A stretch of DNA of 64,000 bases from Actinomyces mediterranea (GTDB lineage Bacteria > Actinomycetota > Actinomycetes > Actinomycetales > Actinomycetaceae), in NCBI RefSeq assembly GCF_900155595.1, contig NZ_FTPB01000004.1, positions 868,001 through 932,000 of the forward strand, given 5' to 3'. Positions 17,814 to 26,438 of this stretch are shown here, in pieces (the first letter of the stretch is position 1; every line of letters begins with the position of its first letter). Both the position numbers and the translations under genes were made by a program. The notes beneath the pieces are model-generated. The model was given only the letters and a program-made list of their open reading frames with translations, was not told the DNA's origin and ran no database searches.

Positions 17814-18584
17814 TCACATGCGCTGGTGGGGGCCCGCCTCGTCCGCACTGAGAACGCTCGGCTCCACGGGGGCGCGCCGCCCATCGCACCCGGATTTCAC
17901 CGCCCGCTCTCCGAATAGTGCTCTCAGTTGCGTCGACGTGATCGTCAGCGTCCAGTCCCCCGCCTGCGGCAATTGCCAGCGCCTCCAATGAGCGATGACG
18001 GTGAATCCCGAGCCGATGATCGTCGCGACGAGCATCCCGATGGTCGGCTGATCCCATTGCCAGCACACGATCATGATCAACGCGGATGCGAGGGCGGGCG
18101 TCGCGTAGAGGTTGTTGCCTCCGAACACGTGGGGAACGTTCCCCGCGGAAACGTCTCGGATCGCGCCGCCGCCGACTGCAGTGACGATTCCGAGCATGAT
18201 CGCGGGGAGGATTCCGAACCCGGCTTGCAAAGTTTTGAGGGCTCCCGTGGCCGCCCAGCATCCCAGGACGATTCCGTCGGCGATGATGAGGGCGATGCGC
18301 CAGGGGCGGGACTCCAGTTTCCACAGCATCGCGATCGCCGCTCCGACGAGGGCGGTGCCCAGGTAGTAGGGGTCCGTCAGCGCGACGGGCGGCCCCGCCT
18401 GAAGGAGGACGTCGCGCAGCATTCCCCCTGCGAGGGCGGACATGATCGCGAGTACCGCGAATCCGACGGCGTCGAAGCGCTTCGTACGGGCGAGACGCCC
18501 GCCGATGATGCCGTTGAAGACAACACCGAGGAGGTCAATAGCGCGGAAGACGTCGGGCAATGCGTCATTGAGGGCGTCGAGCAC
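17814..18584 (-). CDS. TRIC/UPF0126-family membrane channel protein
   Basis: 256 residues with seven predicted membrane segments in two repeats. Each repeat carries the motif of the bacterial YicG/UPF0126 (trimeric intracellular cation channel) family: ALAGGMLRDVLLQAGPPVAL and AVGGGAIRDVSAGNVPHVF. The family is a potassium-conducting trimeric channel or small-solute transporter. It starts with GTG. It is the last gene of a likely three-gene minus operon after the YtxH-like and VIT genes. Confidence 0.88.
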   Translation of the reverse strand: MLDALNDALPDVFRAIDLLGVVFNGIIGGRLARTKRFDAVGFAVLAIMSALAGGMLRDVLLQAGPPVALTDPYYLGTALVGAAIAMLWKLESRPWRIALIIADGIVLGCWAATGALKTLQAGFGILPAIMLGIVTAVGGGAIRDVSAGNVPHVFGGNNLYATPALASALIMIVCWQWDQPTIGMLVATIIGSGFTVIAHWRRWQLPQAGDWTLTITSTQLRALFGERAVKSGCDGRRAPVEPSVLSADEAGPHQRM

Positions 18585-18631
18585 GCCCCCTATTGTCGGC
18601 CATCACCGGCCGTTTTCGCACCTCTCCCCTC

Positions 18632-19774
18632 TCAGCCCACGGCTGTGCCGAAGGCGAGGCCGAGGAGGTAGGTGATCGCAGCAGCACCGTATCCGATGAA
18701 GAGCTGGCGGATCGCCCTGGGAAGCGGGGCCTGTCCCGACAGGACGCCGACGACGCCGCCGGTCCCGAGCAGAGCGAGGCCGACAACAAGCGCGGCGAGG
18801 ATGATCGCCGTGAACCCCGATAGTCCGAGCAGGTAGGGGATGAGAGGGAAGAAGGCTCCGATGGCGAAGAAACAGAATGAGGAGGAGGCGGCACCCCATG
18901 GCGTCCCCACCTGTTCGGTGGCGCCCTCCATGTGCTGGGGACCGCTTTCGAAGGCGGAGCGCACCGCGATGACCCCGGAGTCGGTGGACGCGGGGCTGGA
19001 GATCTGTGCGAACACTCTCGCCGCATGCTCATCCGCTTCCTCGGGCGACTCCCCGCGCGCCTGGAACACGAGGGCCAACTCATTGGCATTCACATCGAGG
19101 GCGGGAACCGCCTGATGCGCCTCGGGGTCGGGGATGGAGGCGTCGAGGAGTTCGCGTTGAGAGGTGACGGACACCCACTCGCCCGCCGCCATTGACAGCG
19201 CCCCGGCGAGCAGGCCGGCGACGCCGGTGGCCAGCACCATCGATGGCGCCATGCCCGTCGCAGCAACGCCGAGTACGAGGGCGAGGTTGGAGACGAGGCC
19301 GTCATTGGCTCCGAAGACTGCGGCGCGGAAGGTGCCCGCGAGTGCCTCTCGTGAGCGTGCGGTCAGTCCGCGGATCACCTCGCCGTGGATGTGCTCGTCC
19401 GCCGCCATTTGCGCGGGGGCGTCCTCGTCGATGTCGTAGATGGTGCGCTGTTCTGCGCGCTGGGCCATTGCGAGGATGAAGATCGTCCCGAATACCTGTG
19501 CGAGCCATGCGCTCACGCGCACTCGGATCGAGGGGCGGGGCGCTGGGAGAGCCTTGTCTCCGAGGAGTGCCAGCCAGTACTCCTCATGACGGCGCTCCGC
19601 GTCGGCCAATTGCAAAAGAACTTCGCGTTCCCACCCGGTGCGGCGCTCTGCGAGTGCCCTGTAGGTGCGCGCCTCCATGCGCTCTTCAGCGAGGTGTCGG
19701 CGCCAGCGGCGGATCTGGGCGCGCGTGGGCTCGGGACGGTCGACGGGGATGTCGATCGGTGTGAACGATGGCAT
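18632..19774 (-). CDS. VIT1/CCC1-family transporter with N-terminal ferritin-like domain
   Basis: 380 residues. The first ~150 form a helical region with metal-binding Glu/His pairs (HLAEERMEARTYRAL, DAERRHEEYW), as in erythrin-vacuolar iron transport proteins such as MbfA. The C-terminal ~200 have five membrane segments with the VIT signature FGANDGLVSNLALVLGV and ALSMAAGEWVSVTSQRELL. Such proteins export Fe or Mn across the membrane. The upstream YtxH-like gene ends 5 bp before the start. Metal specificity is inferred from family only. Confidence 0.9.
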   Translation of the reverse strand: MPSFTPIDIPVDRPEPTRAQIRRWRRHLAEERMEARTYRALAERRTGWEREVLLQLADAERRHEEYWLALLGDKALPAPRPSIRVRVSAWLAQVFGTIFILAMAQRAEQRTIYDIDEDAPAQMAADEHIHGEVIRGLTARSREALAGTFRAAVFGANDGLVSNLALVLGVAATGMAPSMVLATGVAGLLAGALSMAAGEWVSVTSQRELLDASIPDPEAHQAVPALDVNANELALVFQARGESPEEADEHAARVFAQISSPASTDSGVIAVRSAFESGPQHMEGATEQVGTPWGAASSSFCFFAIGAFFPLIPYLLGLSGFTAIILAALVVGLALLGTGGVVGVLSGQAPLPRAIRQLFIGYGAAAITYLLGLAFGTAVG

Positions 19775-19779
19775 TCGGT

Positions 19780-20094
19780 TCAGGAGTGCGTTTCGGCCGA
19801 CATATGGGCATCTGTCCCGACGGCGCCGACGTCACTCGCCTGCGAAGGCGAGGCGGGGGCGCCGAAGAGGCGCTCCTTCACAGCATCGGCGACTTTGTCG
19901 GTGACTCGCTCGCCCTGTTGGCGTACGACGTCGGACACCCTTTCGCCCGCAGAGTCGAGGGGGGCGGCGATGACGGGGATCCGGCGCAGCTTCGACGCCG
20001 CTTCGCGGATCTTCTCGTACTGTTCGCGGCCCGCGCGGGCGCCGAGAATATAGCCCGCTGCGAGGCCGACTGCCAGTCCGAACTTCGTTCCCAT
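19780..20094 (-). CDS. YtxH-like small membrane-associated protein
   Basis: 104 residues from the third in-frame ATG at 20094, chosen because GAAGGA lies 6 nt upstream; the longer ATG at 20100 would abut the ribosome site. A short Gly/Ala-rich N-terminal membrane segment (GTKFGLAVGLAAGYILGARAGREQYEKI) is typical of the YtxH family. A basic helical region and a Ser/Ala tail follow. It is likely co-transcribed with the VIT gene. General-stress association is an inference from the family. Confidence 0.75.
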   Translation of the reverse strand: MGTKFGLAVGLAAGYILGARAGREQYEKIREAASKLRRIPVIAAPLDSAGERVSDVVRQQGERVTDKVADAVKERLFGAPASPSQASDVGAVGTDAHMSAETHS

Positions 20095-20232
20095 GACCAT
20101 TCCTTCACTTCGAAGCGGCACAGTGTCTGTCCACTACCCTACCGTTCGCACCGAACGGCGGATACACCGCATCGGAGAATTCACACACGTGCATGTTGCG
20201 GAATACGGGTCGCACGAGGTCAAGACCACCGG

Positions 20233-20238
20233 TAGCGT
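20233..20238 (+). promoter_or_regulatory. Putative leaderless -10 (TAGCGT) for the hydrolase
   Basis: TAGCGT lies 6 nt before the GTG start at 20245, with no Shine-Dalgarno in between. Part of a recurring arrangement in this window. Confidence 0.45.
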
Positions 20239-20244
20239 AGTGGG

Positions 20245-21024
20245 GTGAGTGAAATCAGGATCCCCACTCCCCGGGGCGTGAGCCTTGCAGGGACGTATAT
20301 CGCACCCGTGGACAGCGTTGATGCGGCGGTCCTGTTCTCTCATTCCTTCCTCGCCGACCGACATTCTGCGGAGCACTTCGACCGGCTCGGGCGGCTGTAT
20401 CGCGCCAGCGGGTATGCGACCCTCGAGTTCGACTATTCAGGGCACGGGGAATCGGGCGACGAGATCATCACCCTCGACGCTGAGATCGAGGATCTTCGCG
20501 CGGCCTCCGGCTGGCTCGCCGATCAGGGGTACGGTCGGCAGGTCATCCATGCGCATTCCTTCGGGGCGACCGTTGCGCTGGCGGCCAAGCCTGTCGCCGC
20601 ACTCACCTATATCCTGTCGTCGCCCTCGATCGGCCCGATGTCGGTGGATTGGACCGCGATCTTCTCCGATGTGCAACTCTCCGACCTTGAGCAGTACGGG
20701 GTGACGACTATCCCCGATGATTCGGCATCGATCCGCAACCAGTTCACGATCTCGAAGCAGACCCTCATGGACTTGTCGATGGGCGATGCTGAGAAGCTGC
20801 TGAGCGGCCTCGATAAGCCGACTCTCATCATTCACGACGCCGCCGATGTCGAATTCGGCCTATTGGCGGCGACACAGGAGGCGTTCCACCTGCTGCCCGA
20901 CGGGTCGCGCGTCGAGGTTGCCGGCCGGGCCCAGTTCGGCGCGGGCATCAGAGTCGAGGACTTGGATGCCCCATCGTTGGAGTGGGCGCACCGGTGGGTG
21001 CCCGTCGTGCGCCGATCCGAGTAG
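20245..21024 (+). CDS. Alpha/beta hydrolase, serine aminopeptidase (S33)-like
   Basis: 259 residues with a GTG start. The first core strand VLFSHSFLADRHSAEHFDRLGRLY resembles the oxyanion-hole region of bacterial acyl-carrier or short-chain hydrolases. Then come FDYSGHGESGDE and the nucleophile elbow HAHSFGATVALA (G/A-x-S-x-G variant with Ser in HSFG). Late residues LIIHDAADVEF and AGRAQFGAG sit where the Asp is expected and where a His should lie; the catalytic His is not evident, so activity is uncertain. It is transcribed convergently with the PfkB kinase. Confidence 0.78.
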   Translation: MSEIRIPTPRGVSLAGTYIAPVDSVDAAVLFSHSFLADRHSAEHFDRLGRLYRASGYATLEFDYSGHGESGDEIITLDAEIEDLRAASGWLADQGYGRQVIHAHSFGATVALAAKPVAALTYILSSPSIGPMSVDWTAIFSDVQLSDLEQYGVTTIPDDSASIRNQFTISKQTLMDLSMGDAEKLLSGLDKPTLIIHDAADVEFGLLAATQEAFHLLPDGSRVEVAGRAQFGAGIRVEDLDAPSLEWAHRWVPVVRRSE

Positions 21025-21073
21025 CCGATAGGCGGACAGCCGCACCGACAGCGCCTCTTCGATGCGGCGAGCG

Positions 21074-22105
21074 CTAGTCGGCGCCGTTGAGGTAGTCGCG
21101 CACCGCCTGCGCTGTGCGCTCGTCCTCGATCCATGTGCGCGTCCCGAATAGCGTCGTCGAGATGCCCGCGATGCGTGCGGCGAAGCGGATCTGCTTCGTC
21201 GGCTCCCCGATCGACTCTCCCGCCGCATGGGCGAGTCCGAAGGCCCAGGCGAGAGCACCGTGGAAGACGTCTCCCGCGCCGAGGGTGGAGGTCGCGATAT
21301 CGTCGCTGGCGGGCGTCTCGCCGCACTCGGCGTCCCACCACCATTGGATCGGCCCGGGTCCTTGTGTGCGGATCACCCGGGTGATGCCGAAACCGGCGAG
21401 GAAACGGGCGATCGCGCCCCCATCTGGGGTCGACATGAGGGGTGGGCAGAAGTCGGCGGAGAGGACGGCGACGTCAATGAGGGGCAGCAGCGGAGTGAAC
21501 CAGTCCTTCCACGACCCGCCGTCGAGCAGTCGCAGGTGAGACGGTTTCACATCGATGTCCGCGAAGGGATCGTCGTCGACCCCGGGGGATGGGGCGACGC
21601 CGAGGCGAAGGGCGAGGTCAGCGAGCTTCGGATTATGTCCGTCGACGAGGACGACATCGGGCGCACCATGAGCGGCCAGGGCGGCGTCGAGCATCCGCTC
21701 CGCTGTTTCCGCATCGACGTCAATGCGCGCATTCGTGGAGGCGACCATGCGCCCGTCAGGGTGTTCAATGATGGAGGAGACGGCCGCCCTCGCGGCGCTA
21801 TCCCCGGGCCGTGTCGCATCGAGGAGGCCGACTGCGCACTCGTCGAGGTCGGCGCGGATGACGGACGCGATGGCGCCCCCTCCGACGGCGCTGAGCAGCG
21901 TCACTGCGCAGGCTCCGTCCTCGTCGATAGCGGAAACGATGGCACCCAGCGCTGCGACGGTGACGGCGGCGTTCGTCGACGGGCCGCCAGCCGCCATGAG
22001 GTGCTGCGTCGACGTCGTCTTCGTCGTGAGGCTCGGAGCGTGGTCGAGGGCGTGGATGACGTCAAGGGTCGTCAGGCCAGCGAACAAAGCATGCATGACA
22101 CCCAT
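21074..22105 (-). CDS. PfkB-family carbohydrate/nucleoside kinase
   Basis: About 343 residues from the ATG at 22105 (an ATG at 22096 is also possible); a longer frame upstream is not supported. N-terminal strand LFAGLTTLDVIHAL and the AAGGPSTNAAVTVAALG motif 1 of PfkB are present. Motif 2 is TLGAGDVFHGALAWAFG with the catalytic Asp of GAGD. The family phosphorylates sugars or nucleosides (ribokinase, fructokinase and similar). Substrate is not evident. The central LRLGVAPSPGVDDDPFADIDVKPSH is longer than usual. Confidence 0.85.
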   Translation of the reverse strand: MGVMHALFAGLTTLDVIHALDHAPSLTTKTTSTQHLMAAGGPSTNAAVTVAALGAIVSAIDEDGACAVTLLSAVGGGAIASVIRADLDECAVGLLDATRPGDSAARAAVSSIIEHPDGRMVASTNARIDVDAETAERMLDAALAAHGAPDVVLVDGHNPKLADLALRLGVAPSPGVDDDPFADIDVKPSHLRLLDGGSWKDWFTPLLPLIDVAVLSADFCPPLMSTPDGGAIARFLAGFGITRVIRTQGPGPIQWWWDAECGETPASDDIATSTLGAGDVFHGALAWAFGLAHAAGESIGEPTKQIRFAARIAGISTTLFGTRTWIEDERTAQAVRDYLNGAD

Positions 22106-22252
22106 TGTCGCTGATCGGGGCGTCGCAACGAGGGCGGACCCACAGCGGCGACAGCGCAATGGGGACGATTCCCCATTGAAACGGAACACTCGCCACATCA
22201 ATACTGATATCAGTACCCGTCTCGCCATTTACGATCGGAACGAGGAACAGCG

Positions 22253-23287
22253 ATGCCAGTGCTTGGAATGGATACTGAACAGGCACGATCACTCGCGCAA
22301 CAGTTCGCGAAGACCGCCGACGAACTCGATGCCCAGATCGTCAGCACACTGGGCAAACAGATCGCAGCCAGTCCGTGGAAAGGAATGGCGGCTGACACAT
22401 TCCGCCACCAGTGGCTCAGTATCTTCGCTCCGAATGTGCGCGCAGTCGCCACCGAGTTGCGCTCCGCCTCGGAAACGCTGAACAAAAATCTCGCAGCGCA
22501 GGAGCAGACCTCGGCCGACGACGGTGCTTCGAGTAGCACGAGTACGAGCGGCAGTGGCTCATCCTCAACAGACGGCAGTGCCTCATCCTCAACAGACGGA
22601 GGAACACATGGGGCGGTTCCAACAAACGGAGGCACACCAGCCCCCGCCTCTCCCGGAAATCGTCCTTCACTCGATGACGTGCTCCGAGACAATCAGGTCT
22701 CTGACGACACAATGGTCGACTGGGAGCCCGGCTTCCCGTTCAGTCTCGCAACTGACCCGAAGAAGATCACGGCGGGCGAGGCTAGTATGCTCGACGATCT
22801 GTGGCCATGGCAGCAAAATGACTTCAAGGACATCCACGACGAAGCCTTCGCCGAAGCTGACGAGGTGTTTCCTCCCACAGGGGACCCTAATGACCCCGGC
22901 AGTCGGAATGACAACCATAACGACGCATACCGACATGCACTCTGGAGCGCTAAGCTGGCTCAGACATTCGGAGCCGATTGGGCGCAGAAATACACCACCG
23001 CCCACGAACGGATTCCTGGAAACGAGCCTCAGCGAGAAGCCATGGATTTGCACAATAACAATCTCGGGATTCAATTAGTCCGCAATAATCCGAATGCATC
23101 GCCGGAAGAAATCGCGCGTATGATTGAGGATGCCATCAACAATGGCGATGCGGTCGTTGTGGATTCCAACGGTAACCTTGCATGGAGTGATCAGGTGCCG
23201 CAGGGTCAAACAGGACACCCCGCCGACGGACAGCCTCCTCTCCCCGGCAAGGATCCCGGTGAGCCGAATTCCGACGGAGAATCGTAA
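22253..23287 (+). CDS. WXG100-type T7SS effector with DUF6973-like C-terminal domain
   Basis: 344 residues. Residues 1-90 form a WXG100-like helical hairpin with WKG at ~43 (SPWKGMAADTFRHQW), ending in AAQEQTSADDG. A Ser/Thr-rich linker (~90-145) follows. The C-terminal half carries the DUF6973 signature NDAYRHALWSAKLAQTFG, HERIPGNEPQREAMDLHNNNLG, with clustered His, Asp and Asn suggesting a catalytic or metal site. This architecture is that of a polymorphic toxin exported by a type VII system. The next gene is a lipoprotein 16 bp downstream, a candidate immunity partner. Its N-terminus is closely similar to the 57358-58914 protein. Confidence 0.82.
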   Translation: MPVLGMDTEQARSLAQQFAKTADELDAQIVSTLGKQIAASPWKGMAADTFRHQWLSIFAPNVRAVATELRSASETLNKNLAAQEQTSADDGASSSTSTSGSGSSSTDGSASSSTDGGTHGAVPTNGGTPAPASPGNRPSLDDVLRDNQVSDDTMVDWEPGFPFSLATDPKKITAGEASMLDDLWPWQQNDFKDIHDEAFAEADEVFPPTGDPNDPGSRNDNHNDAYRHALWSAKLAQTFGADWAQKYTTAHERIPGNEPQREAMDLHNNNLGIQLVRNNPNASPEEIARMIEDAINNGDAVVVDSNGNLAWSDQVPQGQTGHPADGQPPLPGKDPGEPNSDGES

Positions 23288-23303
23288 GAAGGAGTGACCA
23301 GCG

Positions 23304-23756
23304 ATGCGCAGTCTCGTCACCAGGGTGCTGGCGGCATACCTGCTTGCCGCTTCCGTATTCGTCCTCGCATCCTGTCAACTGGGAGGGAATTCAATGCTGA
23401 CATCCAATGACACGCTCGACAAATGGCTCGTGTCCATCATCGACTCGAAGGATGAGCCCGTTCCATTGACATCTCTTACGGACTTCGAATGGGACGAATT
23501 CGGCTTCGCGACTGAGGGGACGACTGCCGACGACATCAAACGAGTCTTCGGTGAGCGAATCATCAAGGACAACCGCTACTCCAGTTCAACGAACCTCTTC
23601 GTTTTCAAGAAGGACGGCGCAGTCATCCACGCGATCATGGTCTCCGTCGACTACTTCGACGCCGACGAGGCGCTCACGTTGTACTCCGATGAGGTCACCA
23701 TCGGTTTCAGAGAAACGACTGCCCGCCCCGACTTGCTCCACTTCGTTGATGAGTGA
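23304..23756 (+). CDS. Small lipoprotein, candidate immunity partner of the WXG100 toxin
   Basis: 150 residues. Signal peptide with lipobox LASC near residue 25. The mature part is acidic (DTLDKWLVSIIDSKDEPV, TTADDIKRVFGERIIKDNRYSSSTN) and matches no family I recognise. Location 16 bp after a toxin-like gene and export to the cell surface suggest a role in neutralising or accompanying it. No sequence evidence for function. Confidence 0.7.
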   Translation: MRSLVTRVLAAYLLAASVFVLASCQLGGNSMLTSNDTLDKWLVSIIDSKDEPVPLTSLTDFEWDEFGFATEGTTADDIKRVFGERIIKDNRYSSSTNLFVFKKDGAVIHAIMVSVDYFDADEALTLYSDEVTIGFRETTARPDLLHFVDE

Positions 23757-23986
23757 CGGGTGATAGAGGCGTTGATCGGCGAGTGCCCACAGCCCGTCGT
23801 CGGCGAGTACTCAACTCCGAAGTCGTGAGAATAGCCTGTTCCGATGCTGTCTGACGAGACCCTTTCTCGTCAGGGGAGCGAACTTCCATCTCTCCCACTC
23901 AGTCCGAGATCTTCATGTAGTGGACGCTGAAATCCGATCTGACGAGTCGAAACTCCTGATGATGTCGTCCGAAGCTGAAAGGACTA
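23757..23986. other. Intergenic stretch between the toxin/lipoprotein pair and the BREX remnant
   Basis: About 230 bp. Part continues the third reading frame of the pglZ remnant (for example SPFSFGRHH and VRSDFSVHYMKISD), but no frame is well conserved. I see no complete gene here. Confidence 0.4.
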
Positions 23987-24628
23987 TCACTCGGTTTCTG
24001 CCAGATATCGAGCCCCGCGGATGTTCCGATAGACGCCGGGTGCATTAGAGGCGAAGTCGTCCATTGCACGGGTGAATATCCAGAGGACGAAGTCGTCGAC
24101 GGACGGGGCGTCACTCCGGTAGCCGTATATGTCATGCAAGCCCGACCAGAAGAAGTCGTCAAGATCGAATGCCCGGAACTCGTCGATTTTCGCATCGCAA
24201 TCGTCGGCGGCATTGAGTAGGATCTCTCGCGTAATCTCTCGGAGATCCTGTGATTGGAGGACTTGAGGAGGACCTGGCACATCTTCGTCCGAAGGAGTGC
24301 CGGATCGTCGTCTTCGGCGAGTAGCTTCTCGAGTGCTTGTTGCAGAAGGCCGCCGCGAAGAACTTCGGGTGGGCTTCGATAACGCGCAGGAGTAGCGGGT
24401 TCTCGATTCCGAGTTCCTAATCGAACAACCAATTGCCGGTACCTGTAGGGATCTCACCCGTGCGGTACACAAGGTGCTTGCTCTCGTGGTCGGTGAGTAG
24501 GCGGTGCTTGATGCCGAACTCGTCGCCTTGGACCCACATGAGCACGACGTCCTCGGGGACGTAAGTCTCGACGCTATCGTTGTAATTCCCTACACCGTCG
24601 TGCCAGAAGAGGATCTTCTGCGTAGTCG
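23987..24628 (-). pseudogene. pglZ: Degraded BREX-1 phosphatase pglZ (N-terminal fragment, frameshifted)
   Basis: Three reading frames together reproduce PglZ type A. First, ~24628-24424 reads ILFWHDGVGNYNDSVETYVPEDVV, then MWVQGDEFGIKHRLLTDHES and IPTGTGNWLFD, and hits a TAG where the family continues with LEL. Second, 24354-24252 in another frame reads LEKLLAEDDDPALLRTKMCQ. Third, 24262-23987 reads FFWSGLHDIYGYRSDAPSVDD and LWIFTRAMDDF before a stop. PglZ is the alkaline-phosphatase-like core protein of BREX phage defence; only its N-terminal third remains. The 5' end is joined by deletion to the rhuM C-terminus. Clearly non-functional. Confidence 0.85.
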
Positions 24629-25360
24629 AGGCATGGTGACGATCCGATCGAGTTCTGTGATTTCGGCTGCCGCCAGGTAGTTCTTCGGAGTCATCATGTC
24701 ACGTTTGCGAACGACGGTTCCGCTCCATGAGGTGAGACCCATATTCGAGGCCTCGGGGTTGGAGCGCACGGAGATGATTTCCGCTGCGGTCTGTCCTGTC
24801 ACAGCCCAGAGCATCTTGTTCTGAACTGTCGCGAAGAAGGCCTTCGCGGCCCGGCTCGACGAGTCGTAGTCGATCGCTGTCGCGTAGAGGTCGCGAACCT
24901 TCTGGTAGAAGCGCTTCTCCGAGGCTCGGATGTCTCGGATCCGCTCCAAGCACTCGTCGAAGTAGTCCCAGCCGTCCGAGCCCTTGAGTTTCGCGTCGTC
25001 CATAGCGAAGCCCTTGACGAGGTAGTCCTTGAGAACGCTCGTCGCCCACTGCCGGAACTGGACCGCACGAGGAGTCGTCACGCGGTAACCGACAGCAAGG
25101 ATCATGTCGAGGTTGTAGACCGTGATGTGCCGACGAACGTCTCGCTCGCCTTCTCGGCGAACTATTAACTCTGAGTGAATAGTTGCCTCGTCGACCTCTC
25201 GATCATCAAGAACGCGCCTGATGATCTGCGCAATGTTGGGAACCGAAGTGCCGTACAGTTCCGCCATTTCGGCTTGAGTCAGCCACACGGTTCCCTCCGA
25301 TGCACGCAGTTGCATCTGCGCCCCGTCGTCGGCGTTGTAGAGGATCACCTCACTGTTCAT
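24590..25360 (-). CDS. rhuM: RhuM-family protein, C-terminally truncated
   Basis: 256 residues from the ATG at 25360, preceded by GGAGGAG. RhuM signature segments are ILYNADDGAQMQLRASEGTVWLTQAEMAELYGTSVPNIAQ and YNLDMILAVGYRVTTPRAVQFRQWA, with a helix-turn-helix-like N-terminus. The expected C-terminal region after ELDRIVTM is missing; the frame instead reads 12 unrelated residues from pglZ sequence. RhuM genes are frequent passengers between pglX and pglZ in BREX loci. The truncation and the decayed neighbours make function doubtful. Confidence 0.85.
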   Translation of the reverse strand: MNSEVILYNADDGAQMQLRASEGTVWLTQAEMAELYGTSVPNIAQIIRRVLDDREVDEATIHSELIVRREGERDVRRHITVYNLDMILAVGYRVTTPRAVQFRQWATSVLKDYLVKGFAMDDAKLKGSDGWDYFDECLERIRDIRASEKRFYQKVRDLYATAIDYDSSSRAAKAFFATVQNKMLWAVTGQTAAEIISVRSNPEASNMGLTSWSGTVVRKRDMMTPKNYLAAAEITELDRIVTMPRLRRRSSSGTTV

Positions 25361-25382
25361 CCGCTTGCTCCTCCGATTTTCG

Positions 25383-25678
25383 TCAGTTGTCTGCTTTTTT
25401 GAGCCCTTTGATGCGTGTGAGTGCATCCCGAACTTCGGGTAGTTGATCCGCACGCCATCATCGAGGTCGATCTCGATGTTCTCCGTCGCTTTCGGGAAGA
25501 GGACGTCGTGCTCGTACTCGTTGAGTTCGATGAGGACTGCGCGCAAACGATCCGCTTCCTTCGCATCATTGTCACGCTCGGCATGGGCAAGTGCGGACTC
25601 GAGCTTCGTCACGTACTCGCGCAGGTAGGTGAGGACTCTCGACACCGTCGAAGGCGTGTAGCGGTGGGCTAGCGGCAG
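25383..25678 (-). pseudogene. pglX: BREX-1 adenine methyltransferase pglX, 3' fragment
   Basis: The C-terminal signature of BREX-1 PglX is visible: YTPSTVSRVLTYLREYVTKLESAL, then IELNEYEHDVLFPKATENIEIDLDDGVRINYPKFG. After KFG a frame change is needed to reach the natural-looking tail DALTRIKGLKKADN and TGA at 25383; the uninterrupted frame instead runs into rhuM. The 5' side stops abruptly at an IS256-like end near 25678. The catalytic methyltransferase domain is entirely missing. Confidence 0.82.
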
Positions 25679-26361
25679 AAATGTGTGTACAGGATTGACA
25701 TTTTTGGGCGTAATTGCAGTGGAAATGACGGTGTAAACATGCTCTGAGAGCATGTTCGGGGTGTGTTTGATGGTTTGTGTAGGTCGTACTGAGAGGAGCG
25801 GTGAGAGTCATGATCGTGGTCGGGGAGAAGATGTGGGCGGGGCTTTCGGGTCGGGAGTTGGTTGAGTATTTGAAAGCGAGCGGGCAGTTGGACGTCCTGT
25901 TCGCTCAGATCGATGTCGGTCAGGTGTAGCTGACTGGGGATGGCGGGTTCGTGCCCGCGCTGGTCAAGGCCGCGGTTGAGTGAGGATTACAGGCCGAGCT
26001 GTGCAGTCATCTTGGCTATGTGAAGGGCTCACGTGAGGCACCGCGCTCCCCCAACTCCCGTAACGCAACGACATCGAAGGACGGTACAGACCGAGGTCGG
26101 GCCGGTCGTCCTGGAGGTGTCCAGGTGCCGGGAGGGGGCGTTCACCCCGCGCCTGGTACCCAAGGGCCAGCGGCGCCTGGGGGCGTGGACGAGATGATCA
26201 TCAACCTCGACGCCAAAGGGATGACGGTCCGTAATATCCAGCACCACCTGGCCTCCACGATCGGCACGGACTTGTCGCACGAGACGATCTTGCACATCAC
26301 CGACGCCGTGCTCGAGGAAGTCGCCGCGTGGCAGGCGCGGCCACAGGAGGAGTTCTACCCG
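25678..26361 (+). mobile_element. IS256-family insertion sequence remnant (left half)
   Basis: The left boundary near 25678 (AAATGTGTGTACAGGATTGACA) resembles an IS256-family terminal repeat. A decayed transposase follows. The right half and right terminus are missing; the sequence passes into the resolvase region after ~26361. The element interrupts pglX, so it inserted into the BREX locus. Confidence 0.7.
25810..26361 (+). pseudogene. IS256-family (mutator) transposase, N-terminal fragment with stops
   Basis: From the ATG at 25810 the frame has stops at 25927 and 25981 and then a compensated frameshift around 26080-26190; the alternate frame there reads EVGPVVLEVSRCREGAFTPR. The original frame resumes at VDEMIINLDAKGMTVRNIQHH, then LSHETILHITDAVLEEVAAWQ, which is typical of IS256-type transposases just before the catalytic domain. 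The DDE domain is absent. Confidence 0.8.
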
Positions 26362-26438
26362 AAGGGCGCTGCGCGTCGCTACGCGATGCGACAAGCGGCA
26401 CCCTTGACAGCTCCCTTCCGCCCACCTTCTGGCTACTA

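Noticed and set aside
24590-25753. A single 387-residue fusion of pglX and rhuM
   Set aside because: The first part is a PglX C-terminus that needs a frame change to its own stop at 25383, and rhuM has its own ribosome site and ATG at 25360. The joint frame is a product of decay.
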